The notes under the pieces were generated by a model. It was not told the origin of the DNA, searched no databases, and saw nothing but the letters and a program-made list of their open reading frames with translations. Below, piece after piece: positions 34,686-43,308 of a stretch of DNA of 44,152 nt. The stretch covers positions 1 to 44,152 of the forward strand of contig NZ_QFDQ01000162.1 in the NCBI RefSeq assembly GCF_003270085.1, written 5' to 3'. Made by a program: the position numbers and the translations under genes. Origin of the DNA: Streptomyces triticisoli. GTDB lineage: Bacteria; Actinomycetota; Actinomycetes; Streptomycetales; Streptomycetaceae. Every line of letters starts with the position of its first letter. Position 1 is the stretch's first letter.

Positions 34686-35708
34686 TCACTTCTTCGCGGC
34701 GAGCGCGACGGCGATTTCGATGAGCTGGTCCTCCTGGCCGCCGACGAGCTTGCGTCGCCCGGCCTCCAGGAGGATCTCGGCGCCGGAGACGCCGTACTTG
34801 GCGGCCTGGCGGCCGGCGTGCTTGAGGAAGCTGGAGTAGACCCCGGCGTAGCCCATGGTCAGCGACAGCTGGTCGAGCAGGCACTCGCCGTCCATGACCG
34901 GGCGTACGACGTTCTCGGCGGCCTCGATGATCTTCAGGGTGTCGATGCCGGTGCGGATGCCGAGCTTCTCGGCGACCGCGACGAAGGCCTCGACCGGGGT
35001 GTTGCCGGCGCCCGCGCCGAACCGGCGCGTCGAGCCGTCGATCTGCTGCGCGCCGGCGCGTACCGCGAGGACGGAGTTGGCGACGCCGAGCCCCAGGTTC
35101 TCGTGTCCGTGGAAGCCGACCTGCGCGTCGTCGCCCAGCTCCGCGACGAGCGCCGCGATCCGGTCGCTGGTCTGCTCCATGACGAGGGCGCCCGCGGAGT
35201 CGACGACGTACACGCACTGGCAGCCGGCGTCGGCCATGATGCGCGCCTGCTTCGCCAGCACCTCCGGGGGCCGGCTGTGCGCCATCATCAGGAACCCGAC
35301 CGTCTCCAGGCCCAGGTCGCGGGCGAGTCCGAAGTGCTGGACCGCGATGTCGGCCTCGGTGCAGTGGGTGGCGATCCGGCAGACGGAGGCACCGTTGCCG
35401 GCGGCCTCGCGGATGTCGTCCTGGACTCCGAGGCCGGGCAGCATGAGGAAGGCGATTTTCGCCCGCTGCGCGGTCTGCACCGCCGCCTTGATCAGTTCCT
35501 GCTCGGGGGTGTGGCTGAAGCCGTAGTTGAACGAGGATCCGCCGAGGCCGTCGCCGTGGGTCACCTCGATGACGGGGACTCCGGCGTCGTCGAGCGCGCC
35601 CACGATCGACCGGACGTGTTCGACGGTGAACTGGTGCTGCTTGGCGTGCGAGCCGTCCCGCAGGGACGAGTCGGTGACGCGGATGTCGAGGTCGGTGCTG
35701 TAGGGCAT
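34686..35708 (-). CDS. hsaF: 4-hydroxy-2-oxovalerate-type aldolase HsaF
   Basis: A 340-residue class II aldolase of the BphI/HsaF family. It splits 4-hydroxy-2-oxohexanoate into pyruvate and propanal, which is passed to HsaG by channelling. The active-site [10 protein letters not shown] (R17, D18, H21), the metal-binding HGHENLG and the [17 protein letters not shown] loop are visible. ATG 35708 follows AAGGAG about 10 bases upstream. It lies 22 bases after hsaG on the same strand, consistent with an HsaF-HsaG complex. Confidence 0.95.
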   Translation of the reverse strand: MPYSTDLDIRVTDSSLRDGSHAKQHQFTVEHVRSIVGALDDAGVPVIEVTHGDGLGGSSFNYGFSHTPEQELIKAAVQTAQRAKIAFLMLPGLGVQDDIREAAGNGASVCRIATHCTEADIAVQHFGLARDLGLETVGFLMMAHSRPPEVLAKQARIMADAGCQCVYVVDSAGALVMEQTSDRIAALVAELGDDAQVGFHGHENLGLGVANSVLAVRAGAQQIDGSTRRFGAGAGNTPVEAFVAVAEKLGIRTGIDTLKIIEAAENVVRPVMDGECLLDQLSLTMGYAGVYSSFLKHAGRQAAKYGVSGAEILLEAGRRKLVGGQEDQLIEIAVALAAKK

Positions 35709-35730
35709 GGCAGGAGAACTCCTTGGGTGG

Positions 35731-36639
35731 TCAGGACGCGGCGCGCTGGGAGGCGATCCGCTGGGCGAAGCCCTCACCGACCTTGGTGGCCGCGGCGGTC
35801 ATGATGTCGAGGTTCCCGGAGTACGGCGGCAGGAAGTCCCCCGCTCCCTCCACCTCCAGGAACACCGCGACACGGGCGAGGCCTCCGTTCACCGCGGACG
35901 GGTCGTCGAACTGCGGCTCGGCGCGCAGGCGGTAGCCCGGGACGTAGGAGGCGACCTGGCCGACCACCTCGTGGATCGAGGCGGCGATCGCCTCCCGGTC
36001 GGCGTCGGCCGGGATGGAGCAGAAGACGGTGTCCTGCATGAGCATCGGCGGCTCGGCCGGGTTGAGGATGATGATGGCCTTGCCCCTGGCCGCACCGCCG
36101 ATGGTCTCGATGCCCCGGCTGGTGGTGATCGTGAACTCGTCGATGTTGGCCCGGGTCCCGGGGCCGGCGGACGGCGAGGCGACGCTGGCCACGATCTCCG
36201 CGTAGGCCACCTCGGTCACCCGGGAGACGGCGTGCACCACGGGGATGGTGGCCTGTCCGCCGCAGGTGATCAGGGAGACGTTGGGCGCGTCCAGGTGCTC
36301 GCCCAGGTTGACGGCCGGGACGACGGCGGGGCCGAGCGCGGCCGGTGTCAGGTCGACGGCCTGGATGCCCAGTTCTGCGTACTTCGGGGCGTTCGCCTTG
36401 TGGACGGACGCCGAGGTCGCCTCGAAGACCAGGTCCGGGCGTTCGTCCTGGGCCAGAAGCTCGTCCACGCCCTCGGCGCCGGCGTGCAGGCCCTCCTCGG
36501 CCGCCCGCTTGAGACCCGGGCTCTCCGGGTCGATTCCGATCATCCACCGGGGTTCGATGCCGTCGGAGCGGAGCAGCTTGTACATCAGGTCGGTTCCGAT
36601 GTTGCCGGAGCCGACGATCGCGGCGGTCGCCTTGGTCAC
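35731..36639 (-). CDS. hsaG: Acylating aldehyde dehydrogenase HsaG
   Basis: A 302-residue acetaldehyde/propanal dehydrogenase (acylating) that forms propionyl-CoA from the HsaF product. It has the NAD motif GSGNIGTD (residues 10-17), catalytic C126 in [11 protein letters not shown], and the family blocks [12 protein letters not shown] and [16 protein letters not shown] 36639 is chosen because GAGG precedes it and the length then equals mycobacterial HsaG (about 303). It is the first gene of the hsaG-hsaF-hsaA-hsaC-delta4kstD operon, with a perfect operator palindrome 72 bases upstream. Confidence 0.95.
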   Translation of the reverse strand: MTKATAAIVGSGNIGTDLMYKLLRSDGIEPRWMIGIDPESPGLKRAAEEGLHAGAEGVDELLAQDERPDLVFEATSASVHKANAPKYAELGIQAVDLTPAALGPAVVPAVNLGEHLDAPNVSLITCGGQATIPVVHAVSRVTEVAYAEIVASVASPSAGPGTRANIDEFTITTSRGIETIGGAARGKAIIILNPAEPPMLMQDTVFCSIPADADREAIAASIHEVVGQVASYVPGYRLRAEPQFDDPSAVNGGLARVAVFLEVEGAGDFLPPYSGNLDIMTAAATKVGEGFAQRIASQRAAS

Positions 36640-36710
36640 TGTTCGAACCTCATCCGAGTCGAGGGGCCGGGGCCCCAAGGTGTCAGCGCGGTCGGTCCAC
36701 CGCCCTGGAT

Positions 36711-36727
36711 CTCCCGCTGAGCGGGAG
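36711..36727. promoter_or_regulatory. Candidate cluster operator, best palindrome
   Basis: CTCCCGCTGAGCGGGAG is a perfect odd-length palindrome, the most symmetric copy of the motif. It lies between the kshB stop (36760) and the hsaG start (36639). A weaker half-copy (CTGACCGGGAG, 36791-36801) occurs inside the 3' end of kshB. Confidence 0.65.
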
Positions 36728-36759
36728 CGCGGCCCCGTCGCGGCGGAGCGGGAGGCGGT

Positions 36760-37794
36760 TCACCCGTCGTAGGTGACCTTGAGCCGTTCACTGACCGGGA
36801 GCGCCTGGCAGGCGAGGATGAGCCCGTCGGCGAGGTCCTGGCTGTCGAGGACCTCGTTGCGCTCCATGGTCACCTCGCCCTCGCGGAGCACGCAGGCGCA
36901 GGCGCTGCAGGCGCCCTCCCGGCAGGAGAACGGGGCGTCCAGGCCGGCTTCGAGGAGGGCGTCGAGCAGCTTCCTGCCGGCGGGCCAGTCCACGGTCCTG
37001 GTCTTCCCGTCGAGTTCGACCTCGACGGTGCTCTTCGGACCCGACGGCGCGGCTGTTGTCTCCGGCGCGGCGAACGGGTCGGTCGTCAGCGACGTGAACC
37101 GCTCGACGTGCACCCGCTCCGGCGGTGTGCCGAGGCCCGTCAGCGTCGTGGTCGCCAGCTCCATGAACGGCCCCGGGCCGCAGATGAACGCCTGGCGGCC
37201 GGTGTACGGCGCGGCCAGCGCGCGCAGACCGGACGGTGTGGGCAGGCCCTGCACGGTCTCCAGCCAGTGGACGACCGTGAGCCGGTCGCCGTACTCCTGG
37301 GCCAGCGTGACGAGTTCGTCGCGGAAGATGACGGAGTTCTCGTCGCGGTTGGCGTAGAGCAGGGTGACGGATCCGGTGCCGCCGTACAGGCAGGACTTGA
37401 GGATGGACATCACCGGGGTGATGCCGCTGCCCGCCGCCAGCAGCAGGAAGTCCTCGTCGAGCGTGGCGGGCGTGAACGTGCCTGCCGGGCGCAGTACTTC
37501 GAGGGTGTCGCCTTCGACGACGTTGTCGCAGATCCAGTTCGAGCCGTATCCGTTCACCGTGCGCTTGACGGTGACCTTCAGCTTCTCGTCGCGCAGCGGG
37601 GAGCTGCACAGCGAGTAGCAGCGGGCGGCGCCGCCCTCGCGGTCGGACGGCACCCGGATGGTCAGGAACTGGCCCGGCCTGTAGCCGAACTTCTCGTGCG
37701 TCCCGTCGGCCGGTTCGAGGACCAACGAGTGCGCGTCGGCCGTCTCGCGGATGACTTCGACGACGCGCACCGTGAGCGATGGGGGTTGCGCCAC
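36760..37794 (-). CDS. kshB: 3-ketosteroid 9alpha-hydroxylase reductase KshB
   Basis: A 344-residue reductase with ferredoxin-NADP reductase-like FAD and NAD domains and a C-terminal plant-type ferredoxin. The FAD motif RCYSL is at 58-62, then GSGITPVMS and ICGPGPFME. The 2Fe-2S ligands are C291, C296, C299 and C329 (CREGACSAC and ACQALP). It passes electrons from NADH to the KshA Rieske centre. GTG 37794 follows GAGGAGAA. It is the only such reductase in the window, so it probably serves both KshA paralogues. It lies 32 bases after kstD. Confidence 0.94.
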   Translation of the reverse strand: MAQPPSLTVRVVEVIRETADAHSLVLEPADGTHEKFGYRPGQFLTIRVPSDREGGAARCYSLCSSPLRDEKLKVTVKRTVNGYGSNWICDNVVEGDTLEVLRPAGTFTPATLDEDFLLLAAGSGITPVMSILKSCLYGGTGSVTLLYANRDENSVIFRDELVTLAQEYGDRLTVVHWLETVQGLPTPSGLRALAAPYTGRQAFICGPGPFMELATTTLTGLGTPPERVHVERFTSLTTDPFAAPETTAAPSGPKSTVEVELDGKTRTVDWPAGRKLLDALLEAGLDAPFSCREGACSACACVLREGEVTMERNEVLDSQDLADGLILACQALPVSERLKVTYDG

Positions 37795-37826
37795 GGGGGT
37801 TCTCCTCAGCTGTTTCTTCCGGACGG

Positions 37827-39524
37827 TCAGGCCGGCTTCGCGGTCTGGCCCTGCCCGTTGTCACGGCGGGTGGCGGCGTGCCGGGCGGCGATGTAACCGA
37901 AGGTGATGGACGGGCCGATGGTGGCGCCGGGGCCGGCGTACTCGCCTCCCATCACCGGCGCGGACGTGTTGCCGGTCGCGTAGAGGCCGTCGACGACCGC
38001 CCCGTCCTCGCGCAGGACCCTGCTGTGCTCGTCGCAGACCAGGCCGCCCTTGGTGCCGAGGTCGCCGACCTCGATGCGCACCGCGTAGAAGGGGGCCTTG
38101 ACGATCTCGTCCAGGTTGGGGTTCTTCAGTGTCGGGTCGCCGTAGTAGCGGTCGTACGCGCTGTCGCCGCGGCCGAAGTCGGTGTCCTTGCCGGTGCGGG
38201 CGAAGCCGTTGAACCGTTCGACCGTCGCGGTCAGTTCGTCGGCCGGTACGCCGATCGCGGCGGCCAGTTCCGCGATGCTGTCCGCCCGGTGCGCCAGGCC
38301 CTTGTCGTAGAACTCCCGGGGGAACGGCATTCCGGGCAGGATCTGCGCGAACGGGTAGCGGGCGCGGGCCTTCGCGTCCATCACGAACCAGGCCGGGACG
38401 TGCTTGCCCTCGAGCTGGTCGTGGACGAAGTTGACGTACGGCGCGGACTCGTTGGTGAAGCGCCTGCCGTGGGAGGAGACAATCAGCGACGGCGGGATGC
38501 ACCGTTCGGACACCAGGGGGATCACCGCGCCGGAGGGGTGGCGCACCGACGGCATCCACCACGCGTCGTCCATGAAGTCGAGCGCGGCCCCGAGCTTCAG
38601 CCCGGCGCTGATGCCGTCGCCGGTGTTCTCCCGCGCGCCGGCGCTGTAGTTCTCCCGGCCGCCTTCCGGCAGGTAGGCGGAGCGCATGTCCGTGTTGTGG
38701 TCGAAGCCGCCGGTGGCGAGCAGCACCCCGTGCCGGGCTCCGATGCGTTCGGCCTTGCCGTCGCGTTCCACGACGATGCCGGTCACCCGGCCGCTGTCGT
38801 CGGTGACGAGCTCGGTCATCGGGGTGCGCAGCCACAGCGGGACGCCTGCGTCCTTGAGGGCCATCCGCAGCCGGGCCACCAGGGCGCGCCCGCCGGTCGA
38901 CATGTGGCGGCGGCGGACCAGGTTGGAGGAGACGCGCCAGGCGGCGACGACGGAGGCCCACCGGCCGCGCCAGGTCCGCTTCACCATGGCCAGGTGGCGG
39001 TAGTCCTTGGCGGTGATCCACAGGCCCAGGGGGCCCTTGAGGTTGTTGGGCCGCTGGTACTTCTCGTCCTCGCCGAGCCTGCGGGTGTCGAACGGCAGGG
39101 CCTCGACGGAGCGGCCCGTCGGGCGGCCGCCCTCGTACTCCGGGTGGTAGTCGGCGTAGCCCTTGACCCAGAAGAAGCGCATCCACGGGCTCTTGCCGAG
39201 CAGTTCCATGGCGGCCGGGCCCTGCTCGATGTACGCGTCGAGCCGGGCGCCGGGGACCCGGCCCTCGGTGAGGCGGTCGAGGTAGCGGCGGATCGACTCG
39301 TGGCTGTCGTCGTGGCCTTCGGCGCGCAGGGTGGGGTTGTTGGGGATCCAGATGCCGCCGCCGGAGATGCCGGTGGTGCCGCCGTACATCGTCCCCTTCT
39401 CGACGACGACGGTGGACAGGCCGCTGTCCGCGGCCGTCAGCGCGGCCGTCATGCCGCCGCCGCCGCTGCCGACGACGACGAAGTCGAACTCGTGGTCCCA
39501 GGAGGTGCCGCTGCCGGTGCTCAT
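37827..39524 (-). CDS. kstD: 3-ketosteroid delta1-dehydrogenase KstD
   Basis: A 565-residue flavoprotein, the same size as mycobacterial KstD (563). It introduces the delta1 double bond. The FAD motif GSGGGG is at 19-24. Active-site tyrosines are in KGYADYHPEYEGG, NESAPYVNF, and at Y529 with G533 (YAGPGATIG). Further family blocks are YGGTTGISGGGIWIPNNP and DLGTKGGLVCDEHSRV. Its ATG overlaps the hsaD stop. Of the two delta1-type copies this is the better match to characterised KstD, and its neighbours are the central hsa/ksh genes. Confidence 0.95.
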   Translation of the reverse strand: MSTGSGTSWDHEFDFVVVGSGGGGMTAALTAADSGLSTVVVEKGTMYGGTTGISGGGIWIPNNPTLRAEGHDDSHESIRRYLDRLTEGRVPGARLDAYIEQGPAAMELLGKSPWMRFFWVKGYADYHPEYEGGRPTGRSVEALPFDTRRLGEDEKYQRPNNLKGPLGLWITAKDYRHLAMVKRTWRGRWASVVAAWRVSSNLVRRRHMSTGGRALVARLRMALKDAGVPLWLRTPMTELVTDDSGRVTGIVVERDGKAERIGARHGVLLATGGFDHNTDMRSAYLPEGGRENYSAGARENTGDGISAGLKLGAALDFMDDAWWMPSVRHPSGAVIPLVSERCIPPSLIVSSHGRRFTNESAPYVNFVHDQLEGKHVPAWFVMDAKARARYPFAQILPGMPFPREFYDKGLAHRADSIAELAAAIGVPADELTATVERFNGFARTGKDTDFGRGDSAYDRYYGDPTLKNPNLDEIVKAPFYAVRIEVGDLGTKGGLVCDEHSRVLREDGAVVDGLYATGNTSAPVMGGEYAGPGATIGPSITFGYIAARHAATRRDNGQGQTAKPA

Positions 39525-40390
39525 GCCGTGTCCTTACGGGTCAGGAAGGCCAGCACGGCGCTCTCCCAGGCGGTCTTCTGTTCGATCATCACCCAGTGCC
39601 CGCAGTCGGGGAACACGTGCAGTTCGACGTCGGGGATGGTCCGCATCGGCAGGATCGCCATGTCGACCGGGCTGACCCGGTCGTCCCGGCCCCAGGTGAT
39701 CAGGGTCTTGGCCCTGAGCTTGTGCAGCATCGCCCAGAGCGGCGGTTCGTCGGAGGCCGCCGTGGCGGCGGCCTGGGCGGCGAAGGCGGCACTGCCGTAC
39801 ATCCTGCGGGCGCTCGCGAGCGTCTCCGGGTCGGTGGCCTGCGTCCACCGTTCCTCGATCAGCTCCTCGGTGACCATGGCCGGGTCGTACACCATGGAGT
39901 GCAGCCACCGGATCAGCCCCTCGCGGGTGGGGTTGTCGGTGAACTCCGTGAGCAGCTTGATGCCTTCACCCGGGAACGGGCTGAAGATGTTCCGGCCCAT
40001 GCCGCCGATGGTGACCAGCCGGCGTACGCGCTCGGGGTTGTCCAGGGCGAACCGGGTGCCGACGAAGCCGCCCATGGAGTTGCCGATCACGTCGACCCGG
40101 TGCAGGCCGAGGCCGTCGAGGAAGCGGCCGACGGCGGCCGAGGCGGTGGCCATGGGGTGCCCGTCGACCGGGTCGCTGACGCCGAATCCGGGGAACTCCA
40201 GGACCAGGCAGCGGAAGTGCTCGGAGAACGTGGCGAGGTTGCCGCGGAAGTTGCGCCACCCCGTGACCCCGGGACCGGAGCCGTGCAGCATCACCAGCGG
40301 GGGGCCGTCGCCGGCTTCGTGGTAGCGCAGCACTCCCTGATCGGTCGTGAGTTCGCGCGAGGTGGACTCGTGGCTCAGCTCCGTCATCAT
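39521..40390 (-). CDS. hsaD: Meta-cleavage product hydrolase HsaD
   Basis: A 289-residue alpha/beta hydrolase. It hydrolyses the C-C bond of 4,9-DSHA to DOHNAA (HIP precursor) and 2-hydroxyhexadienoate. The oxyanion segment is HGSGPGVTGWRNF; the nucleophile is S105 (GNSMGG), the acid lies in GRDDRV (about 236-237), and the base is H265 (DCGHWV). Two adjacent ATGs (40390, 40387) follow a GAGGA site; the first is listed. A longer frame to 40450 is unlikely. A variant operator lies about 70 bases upstream in the gap shared with hsaB. Confidence 0.94.
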   Translation of the reverse strand: MMTELSHESTSRELTTDQGVLRYHEAGDGPPLVMLHGSGPGVTGWRNFRGNLATFSEHFRCLVLEFPGFGVSDPVDGHPMATASAAVGRFLDGLGLHRVDVIGNSMGGFVGTRFALDNPERVRRLVTIGGMGRNIFSPFPGEGIKLLTEFTDNPTREGLIRWLHSMVYDPAMVTEELIEERWTQATDPETLASARRMYGSAAFAAQAAATAASDEPPLWAMLHKLRAKTLITWGRDDRVSPVDMAILPMRTIPDVELHVFPDCGHWVMIEQKTAWESAVLAFLTRKDTA

Positions 40391-40459
40391 CCCTGTCCTC
40401 GGTAGTCCGGTGCCGACGCTCCGGACCGTAGCCAGCGGCATCGGCGCCACGCCTTCGAC

Positions 40460-40476
40460 GTCTCGGTCAGCGGGAT
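40460..40476. promoter_or_regulatory. Candidate cluster operator, variant copy
   Basis: GTCTCGGTCAGCGGGAT matches CTCCCGGTCAGCGGGAG at 14 of 17 positions. It lies in the divergent hsaD/hsaB gap. A weaker related palindrome TTCCACTCATCGGAA is at 40530-40544, nearer hsaB. Confidence 0.5.
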
Positions 40477-40637
40477 GCGCGGGTCCAGGGGGGCGGAATC
40501 GGCGTGCGCCGGTCCGGCGCCGTGCCGGGTTCCACTCATCGGAACGGGCCGTCCGGCACCGCGGGCCGCTGCCCTACGGTCGGCCCGTGTCCGATCAGGA
40601 GCACGCCAACAGTGCCGGCCCCGTCGAGGTGAACCTC

Positions 40638-41219
40638 ATGACAGCACAGTCCTTGACCACCCCCGAGACGCTTGAGAGCGCCGCACCCACGCCCCTTCGG
40701 ATGCGACGTGCCATGGGGGCGTTCGCGACGGGGGTCACCGTCGTCACCGGGATGGGCGTCGGCGGCGAACCGGTCGGGTTCGCGTGCCAGTCCTTCGCCT
40801 CCGTCTCCCTGGAACCGCCCCTCGTCCTCTTCTGCGCCGATCACAAGGGCCGGTCATGGCCGGCGATCAGGGACTCGGGGCGGTTCTGCGTCAATGTGCT
40901 GGCCGAGGACCAGGCCGACCTGTGCGCCCGCTTCGGTTCGAGCAGGGGACGGAAGTACGACGGTCTGGACTGGGATCTCTCGCACTGGGGGACCCCGTCT
41001 CTGCGCGATGTGCTGATGCGGGTCCATGCCGAGGTGTACGACGTGCACGCCGCCGGTGACCACGACGTGGTGATCGGCCGGGTCCTCGGGCTGGAGACGG
41101 TCACCGAGGAACGGCCGATGCTGTTCTTCCGCGGGCGGTTCGGCATCGAGGCGGAACCGCCCGCCGTACCCTCCCTGGAGGTTCCCGGCCCGTGGGGCTG
41201 GGGCGACTACTGGGGCTGA
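40638..41219 (+). CDS. hsaB: Flavin reductase HsaB
   Basis: A 193-residue flavin reductase of the HpaC/ActVB type, which supplies reduced flavin to HsaA. It carries the family blocks MGAFATGVTVVTG, GFACQSFASVSLEPPLVLFC, SGRFCVNVLAEDQ and GDHDVVIGRVLGLE. ATG 40638 follows GAGGTGA; a GTG 51 bases upstream (GTGTCCGATCAG) could add 17 residues. It diverges from hsaD and is transcribed alone before a terminator. It is the only reductase of this type here, so it may serve all three HsaA-like oxygenases. Confidence 0.93.
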   Translation: MTAQSLTTPETLESAAPTPLRMRRAMGAFATGVTVVTGMGVGGEPVGFACQSFASVSLEPPLVLFCADHKGRSWPAIRDSGRFCVNVLAEDQADLCARFGSSRGRKYDGLDWDLSHWGTPSLRDVLMRVHAEVYDVHAAGDHDVVIGRVLGLETVTEERPMLFFRGRFGIEAEPPAVPSLEVPGPWGWGDYWG

Positions 41220-41231
41220 GCTCGCCGGCGG

Positions 41232-41260
41232 CTGCGGTGTCCTGGGTCAGGACACCGCAG
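41232..41260. terminator. Bidirectional terminator, 13-bp stem
   Basis: Arms 41232-41244 and 41248-41260 are exact complements (inner pairs open in practice). It lies between the convergent hsaB (ends 41219) and iclR2 (ends 41265). Confidence 0.88.
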
Positions 41261-41264
41261 GACG

Positions 41265-42170
41265 CTACAGCCAGTCGCCGTGCCGGCCGGTGGCGAGCAG
41301 CCGGTCCATGGTCTGCGGTGACCAGGTCTGCTCGGGGACCGTGGCCGTACGGTGTGCCCGGCCCTGCGTCCTCGGGGCCGGGAACAGTTCCAGCGAGACC
41401 TGGCGCGCGGCGTCGACCACCAGGGGGGCGACCTTCTCCAGGGGGGCCTGGGGGTCGCCGACCAGCGATATGGCGGCCACGGGTCCTTCGGGGCCCCGGA
41501 TCGCCGCCGCGACGCAGGCGATGCCCGGGAAGCATTCGCCGTGCTCGAACGCCAGCCCGCGGCGCTGCCGGATGCGGTGGAGCTCCTGGTGCAGGGTGTC
41601 CATGGTCGCGATCGTCCGCTGGGTCAGCCGGCTGATCGTGCCCTCCACCCTCGCCTCCACCTCCTCCGGTTCGAGCCAGGCCAGCATCGCCTTGCCCAGG
41701 GCCGTCGAGTGGGTCGGGGCGCGGCCGCCGACCCGTGAGGGCACCGATGCGGCGAAGCGTCCGCCGACCTTGTCGAGGTACTGGACCTCCGCGCCGTCGA
41801 GCACCGCCAGGTGGACGACCAGCCCGGTCCGGATCTGGAGCTGGTGGAGCCGGGGCGCGGCGGCCTCCCGGATCTGGCCGTGGGCGCCGTCGCCGCCGCC
41901 GAGGCCGAGTGCGCGCCGGCCGAGGCCGTAGCCCGAAGCGGTGTGCTCCAGCCACCTCAGCCGCACCAGCTGGTCGAGGATGCGGTGGGCCGTGGAGCGC
42001 GGGAGGTGGGTGCGGCGGGCCACGTCCTCCAGGGACAGCCGGGTGGTGCGGGTGTCGAACGCGTCCATGATCAGTGTCATGCGCTCGACCATCGACGGCG
42101 GCAGCTCCCTGCGAACGGGAGCCACCTCGGCGGGAACAACTTCAGCAGGAACAACCTCGACAGCTGTCAC
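41265..42170 (-). CDS. IclR-family transcriptional regulator 2
   Basis: A 301-residue IclR regulator. After a Val/Pro/Glu repeat (VVPAEVVPAEVAP, residues 7-18) comes the winged helix-turn-helix (MVERMTLIMDAF to HRILDQL) with RRTHLPRSTAHRIL, identical to IclR 1. The effector domain follows (RTGLVVHLAVLDGAEVQYLDKVGG, KAMLAWLEPEEV, GLAFEHGECFPGIACVA). GTG 42170 follows GGAGG with 5-base spacing; the upstream frame lacks such a site and crosses the AT-rich promoter. It probably has its own promoter and an AT-rich operator candidate 27 bases upstream. The inducer is unknown. Confidence 0.9.
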   Translation of the reverse strand: MTAVEVVPAEVVPAEVAPVRRELPPSMVERMTLIMDAFDTRTTRLSLEDVARRTHLPRSTAHRILDQLVRLRWLEHTASGYGLGRRALGLGGGDGAHGQIREAAAPRLHQLQIRTGLVVHLAVLDGAEVQYLDKVGGRFAASVPSRVGGRAPTHSTALGKAMLAWLEPEEVEARVEGTISRLTQRTIATMDTLHQELHRIRQRRGLAFEHGECFPGIACVAAAIRGPEGPVAAISLVGDPQAPLEKVAPLVVDAARQVSLELFPAPRTQGRAHRTATVPEQTWSPQTMDRLLATGRHGDWL

Positions 42171-42196
42171 TGGAGCCTCCAGCCCGAGCAAACTGA

Positions 42197-42210
42197 AATG
42201 AATTCTTGTT
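42197..42210. promoter_or_regulatory. AT-rich operator candidate upstream of iclR2
   Basis: Read on the minus strand this is AACAAGAATTCATT, one base different from AACTAGAATTCATT at 29225-29238. It sits in a conspicuously AT-rich patch (about 42188-42222) just before the iclR2 start, where a promoter is expected. Exact -35 and -10 boxes are not clear. Confidence 0.5.
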
Positions 42211-42297
42211 TTGCAATGTAACAGCCCCCCGACAGGTGTGGAAGTGAACTGACGGAGTGTTCGGCGACGGCGGCCGGACCCGGCCCGGGAGGGAGCC

Positions 42298-43200
42298 TCA
42301 GGCTCCGTAGACGGGCTCGGGCGGCGCGGCGTCGGCGAGCAGCTTCCTGACCGCCGGGCCCACTTCGGACGGCTCCCAGCGCCGGCCGATGTCGGCCGCC
42401 GGCCCGTGCCGCCAGCCCTCCTCGACACAGATCCTGCCGCCCTCGACCTCGAGCACCCGGCCGGTGACGTCGGCGGAGTCCGCACTGGCGAGCCAGGCGA
42501 CGACCGGTGAGACGTTGGCGGGGTCCATCGTGTCGAAACCCGACTCCGGGGCGGCCATCGCCTCGGCGAAGGGCCCCTCGGTCATCCGGGTGCGCGCGGC
42601 GGGCGCGAGCGCGTTCACGGTGACGCCGTAGCGGCCGAGCTCCTGGGCCGCGACGAGGGTGAGCCCGGCGATGCCCGCCTTCGCCGCGCTGTAGGCGGCC
42701 TGGCCGACGCTGCCCTGCAGGCCCGCCCCGGAGCTGGTGTTGATCACCCGGGCCTGGCGCCGGCGGCCGGCCTTAGCCTCGGAGCGCCAGTAGGCGCCCG
42801 CGTGGCGCAGGGTGGCGAAGTGGCCCTTGAGGTGGACGCGGATGACCGCGTCCCACTCGTCCTCGGCGGCGTTGACGAGCATGCGGTCGCGCACGAAGCC
42901 GGCGTTGTTGACCAGGATGTCGAGACCCCCGAAGGTGTCAATGGCCTGGCGCACCATACGGCCGGCGCCCTCGAAGTCCGCGACGTCGTCGCCGTTGGCG
43001 ACGGCCTCGCCGCCCATCTCCCTGATCAGCGCCACGACCTCGTCCGCCGGACCGGCGGACACGCCCGCGCCGTCGGCCGTCACGCCGAGGTCGTTGACGA
43101 CGACCTTGGCGCCCTGCCGTGCCAGTTCGAGGGCATGCTCCCGGCCCAGACCACGGCCGGCACCGGTCACCAGGGCGACACGCCCCTCACACATCCTCAT
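42298..43200 (-). CDS. SDR of the MFE-2/Rv3548c type
   Basis: A 300-residue SDR with TGAGRGLGREHALELARQG, VVVNDLGV, VNNAGFVRDRM, catalytic YSAAK, and ARTRMTEGPF. It is related to Hsd4A (13857) but closest in wording to mycobacterial Rv3548c-type dehydrogenases, which lie in the KstR2 regulon. ATG 43200 follows GGGAG; ATG 43194 is possible. It diverges from echA20, and the gap holds a KstR2-like box. The mycobacterial genome has an SDR divergent from echA20 as well. A role in C/D-ring catabolism is therefore likely. Its exact substrate is unknown. Confidence 0.85.
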   Translation of the reverse strand: MRMCEGRVALVTGAGRGLGREHALELARQGAKVVVNDLGVTADGAGVSAGPADEVVALIREMGGEAVANGDDVADFEGAGRMVRQAIDTFGGLDILVNNAGFVRDRMLVNAAEDEWDAVIRVHLKGHFATLRHAGAYWRSEAKAGRRRQARVINTSSGAGLQGSVGQAAYSAAKAGIAGLTLVAAQELGRYGVTVNALAPAARTRMTEGPFAEAMAAPESGFDTMDPANVSPVVAWLASADSADVTGRVLEVEGGRICVEEGWRHGPAADIGRRWEPSEVGPAVRKLLADAAPPEPVYGA

Positions 43201-43275
43201 TTGCTCTCCCTGTCGTCGCGAGTGCCCCGGGTACGGGGGTCACCCCTTCTCCCCGAACCAAGCAAGCGTTAGGCT

Positions 43276-43289
43276 AACAAGCAATTGCT
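43276..43289. promoter_or_regulatory. KstR2-type box
   Basis: AACAAGCAATTGCT fits AnCAAGnnCTTGnT with a single mismatch and contains the perfect palindrome AGCAATTGCT. A further half-site (ACCAAGCAAG) lies at 43258-43267. It sits in the divergent gap between the SDR (start 43200) and echA20 (start 43309). No KstR2 homologue is in the window. Confidence 0.6.
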
Positions 43290-43308
43290 CGGTCAGGGAA
43301 GGGACGAC

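Noticed and set aside
37779..40325. Open frame of 848 codons on the plus strand
   Set aside because: Antisense to kstD and hsaD, with shadow composition and no ribosome site or domain.
40530..40544. TTCCACTCATCGGAA as another operator copy
   Set aside because: It is palindromic but agrees with the cluster motif at only about 10 of 15 core positions, so it is mentioned but not called.
43286..43302. GCTCGGTCAGGGAAG as a GC-rich operator copy near echA20
   Set aside because: Only GGTCAG is shared; the flanking arms do not match the palindrome.
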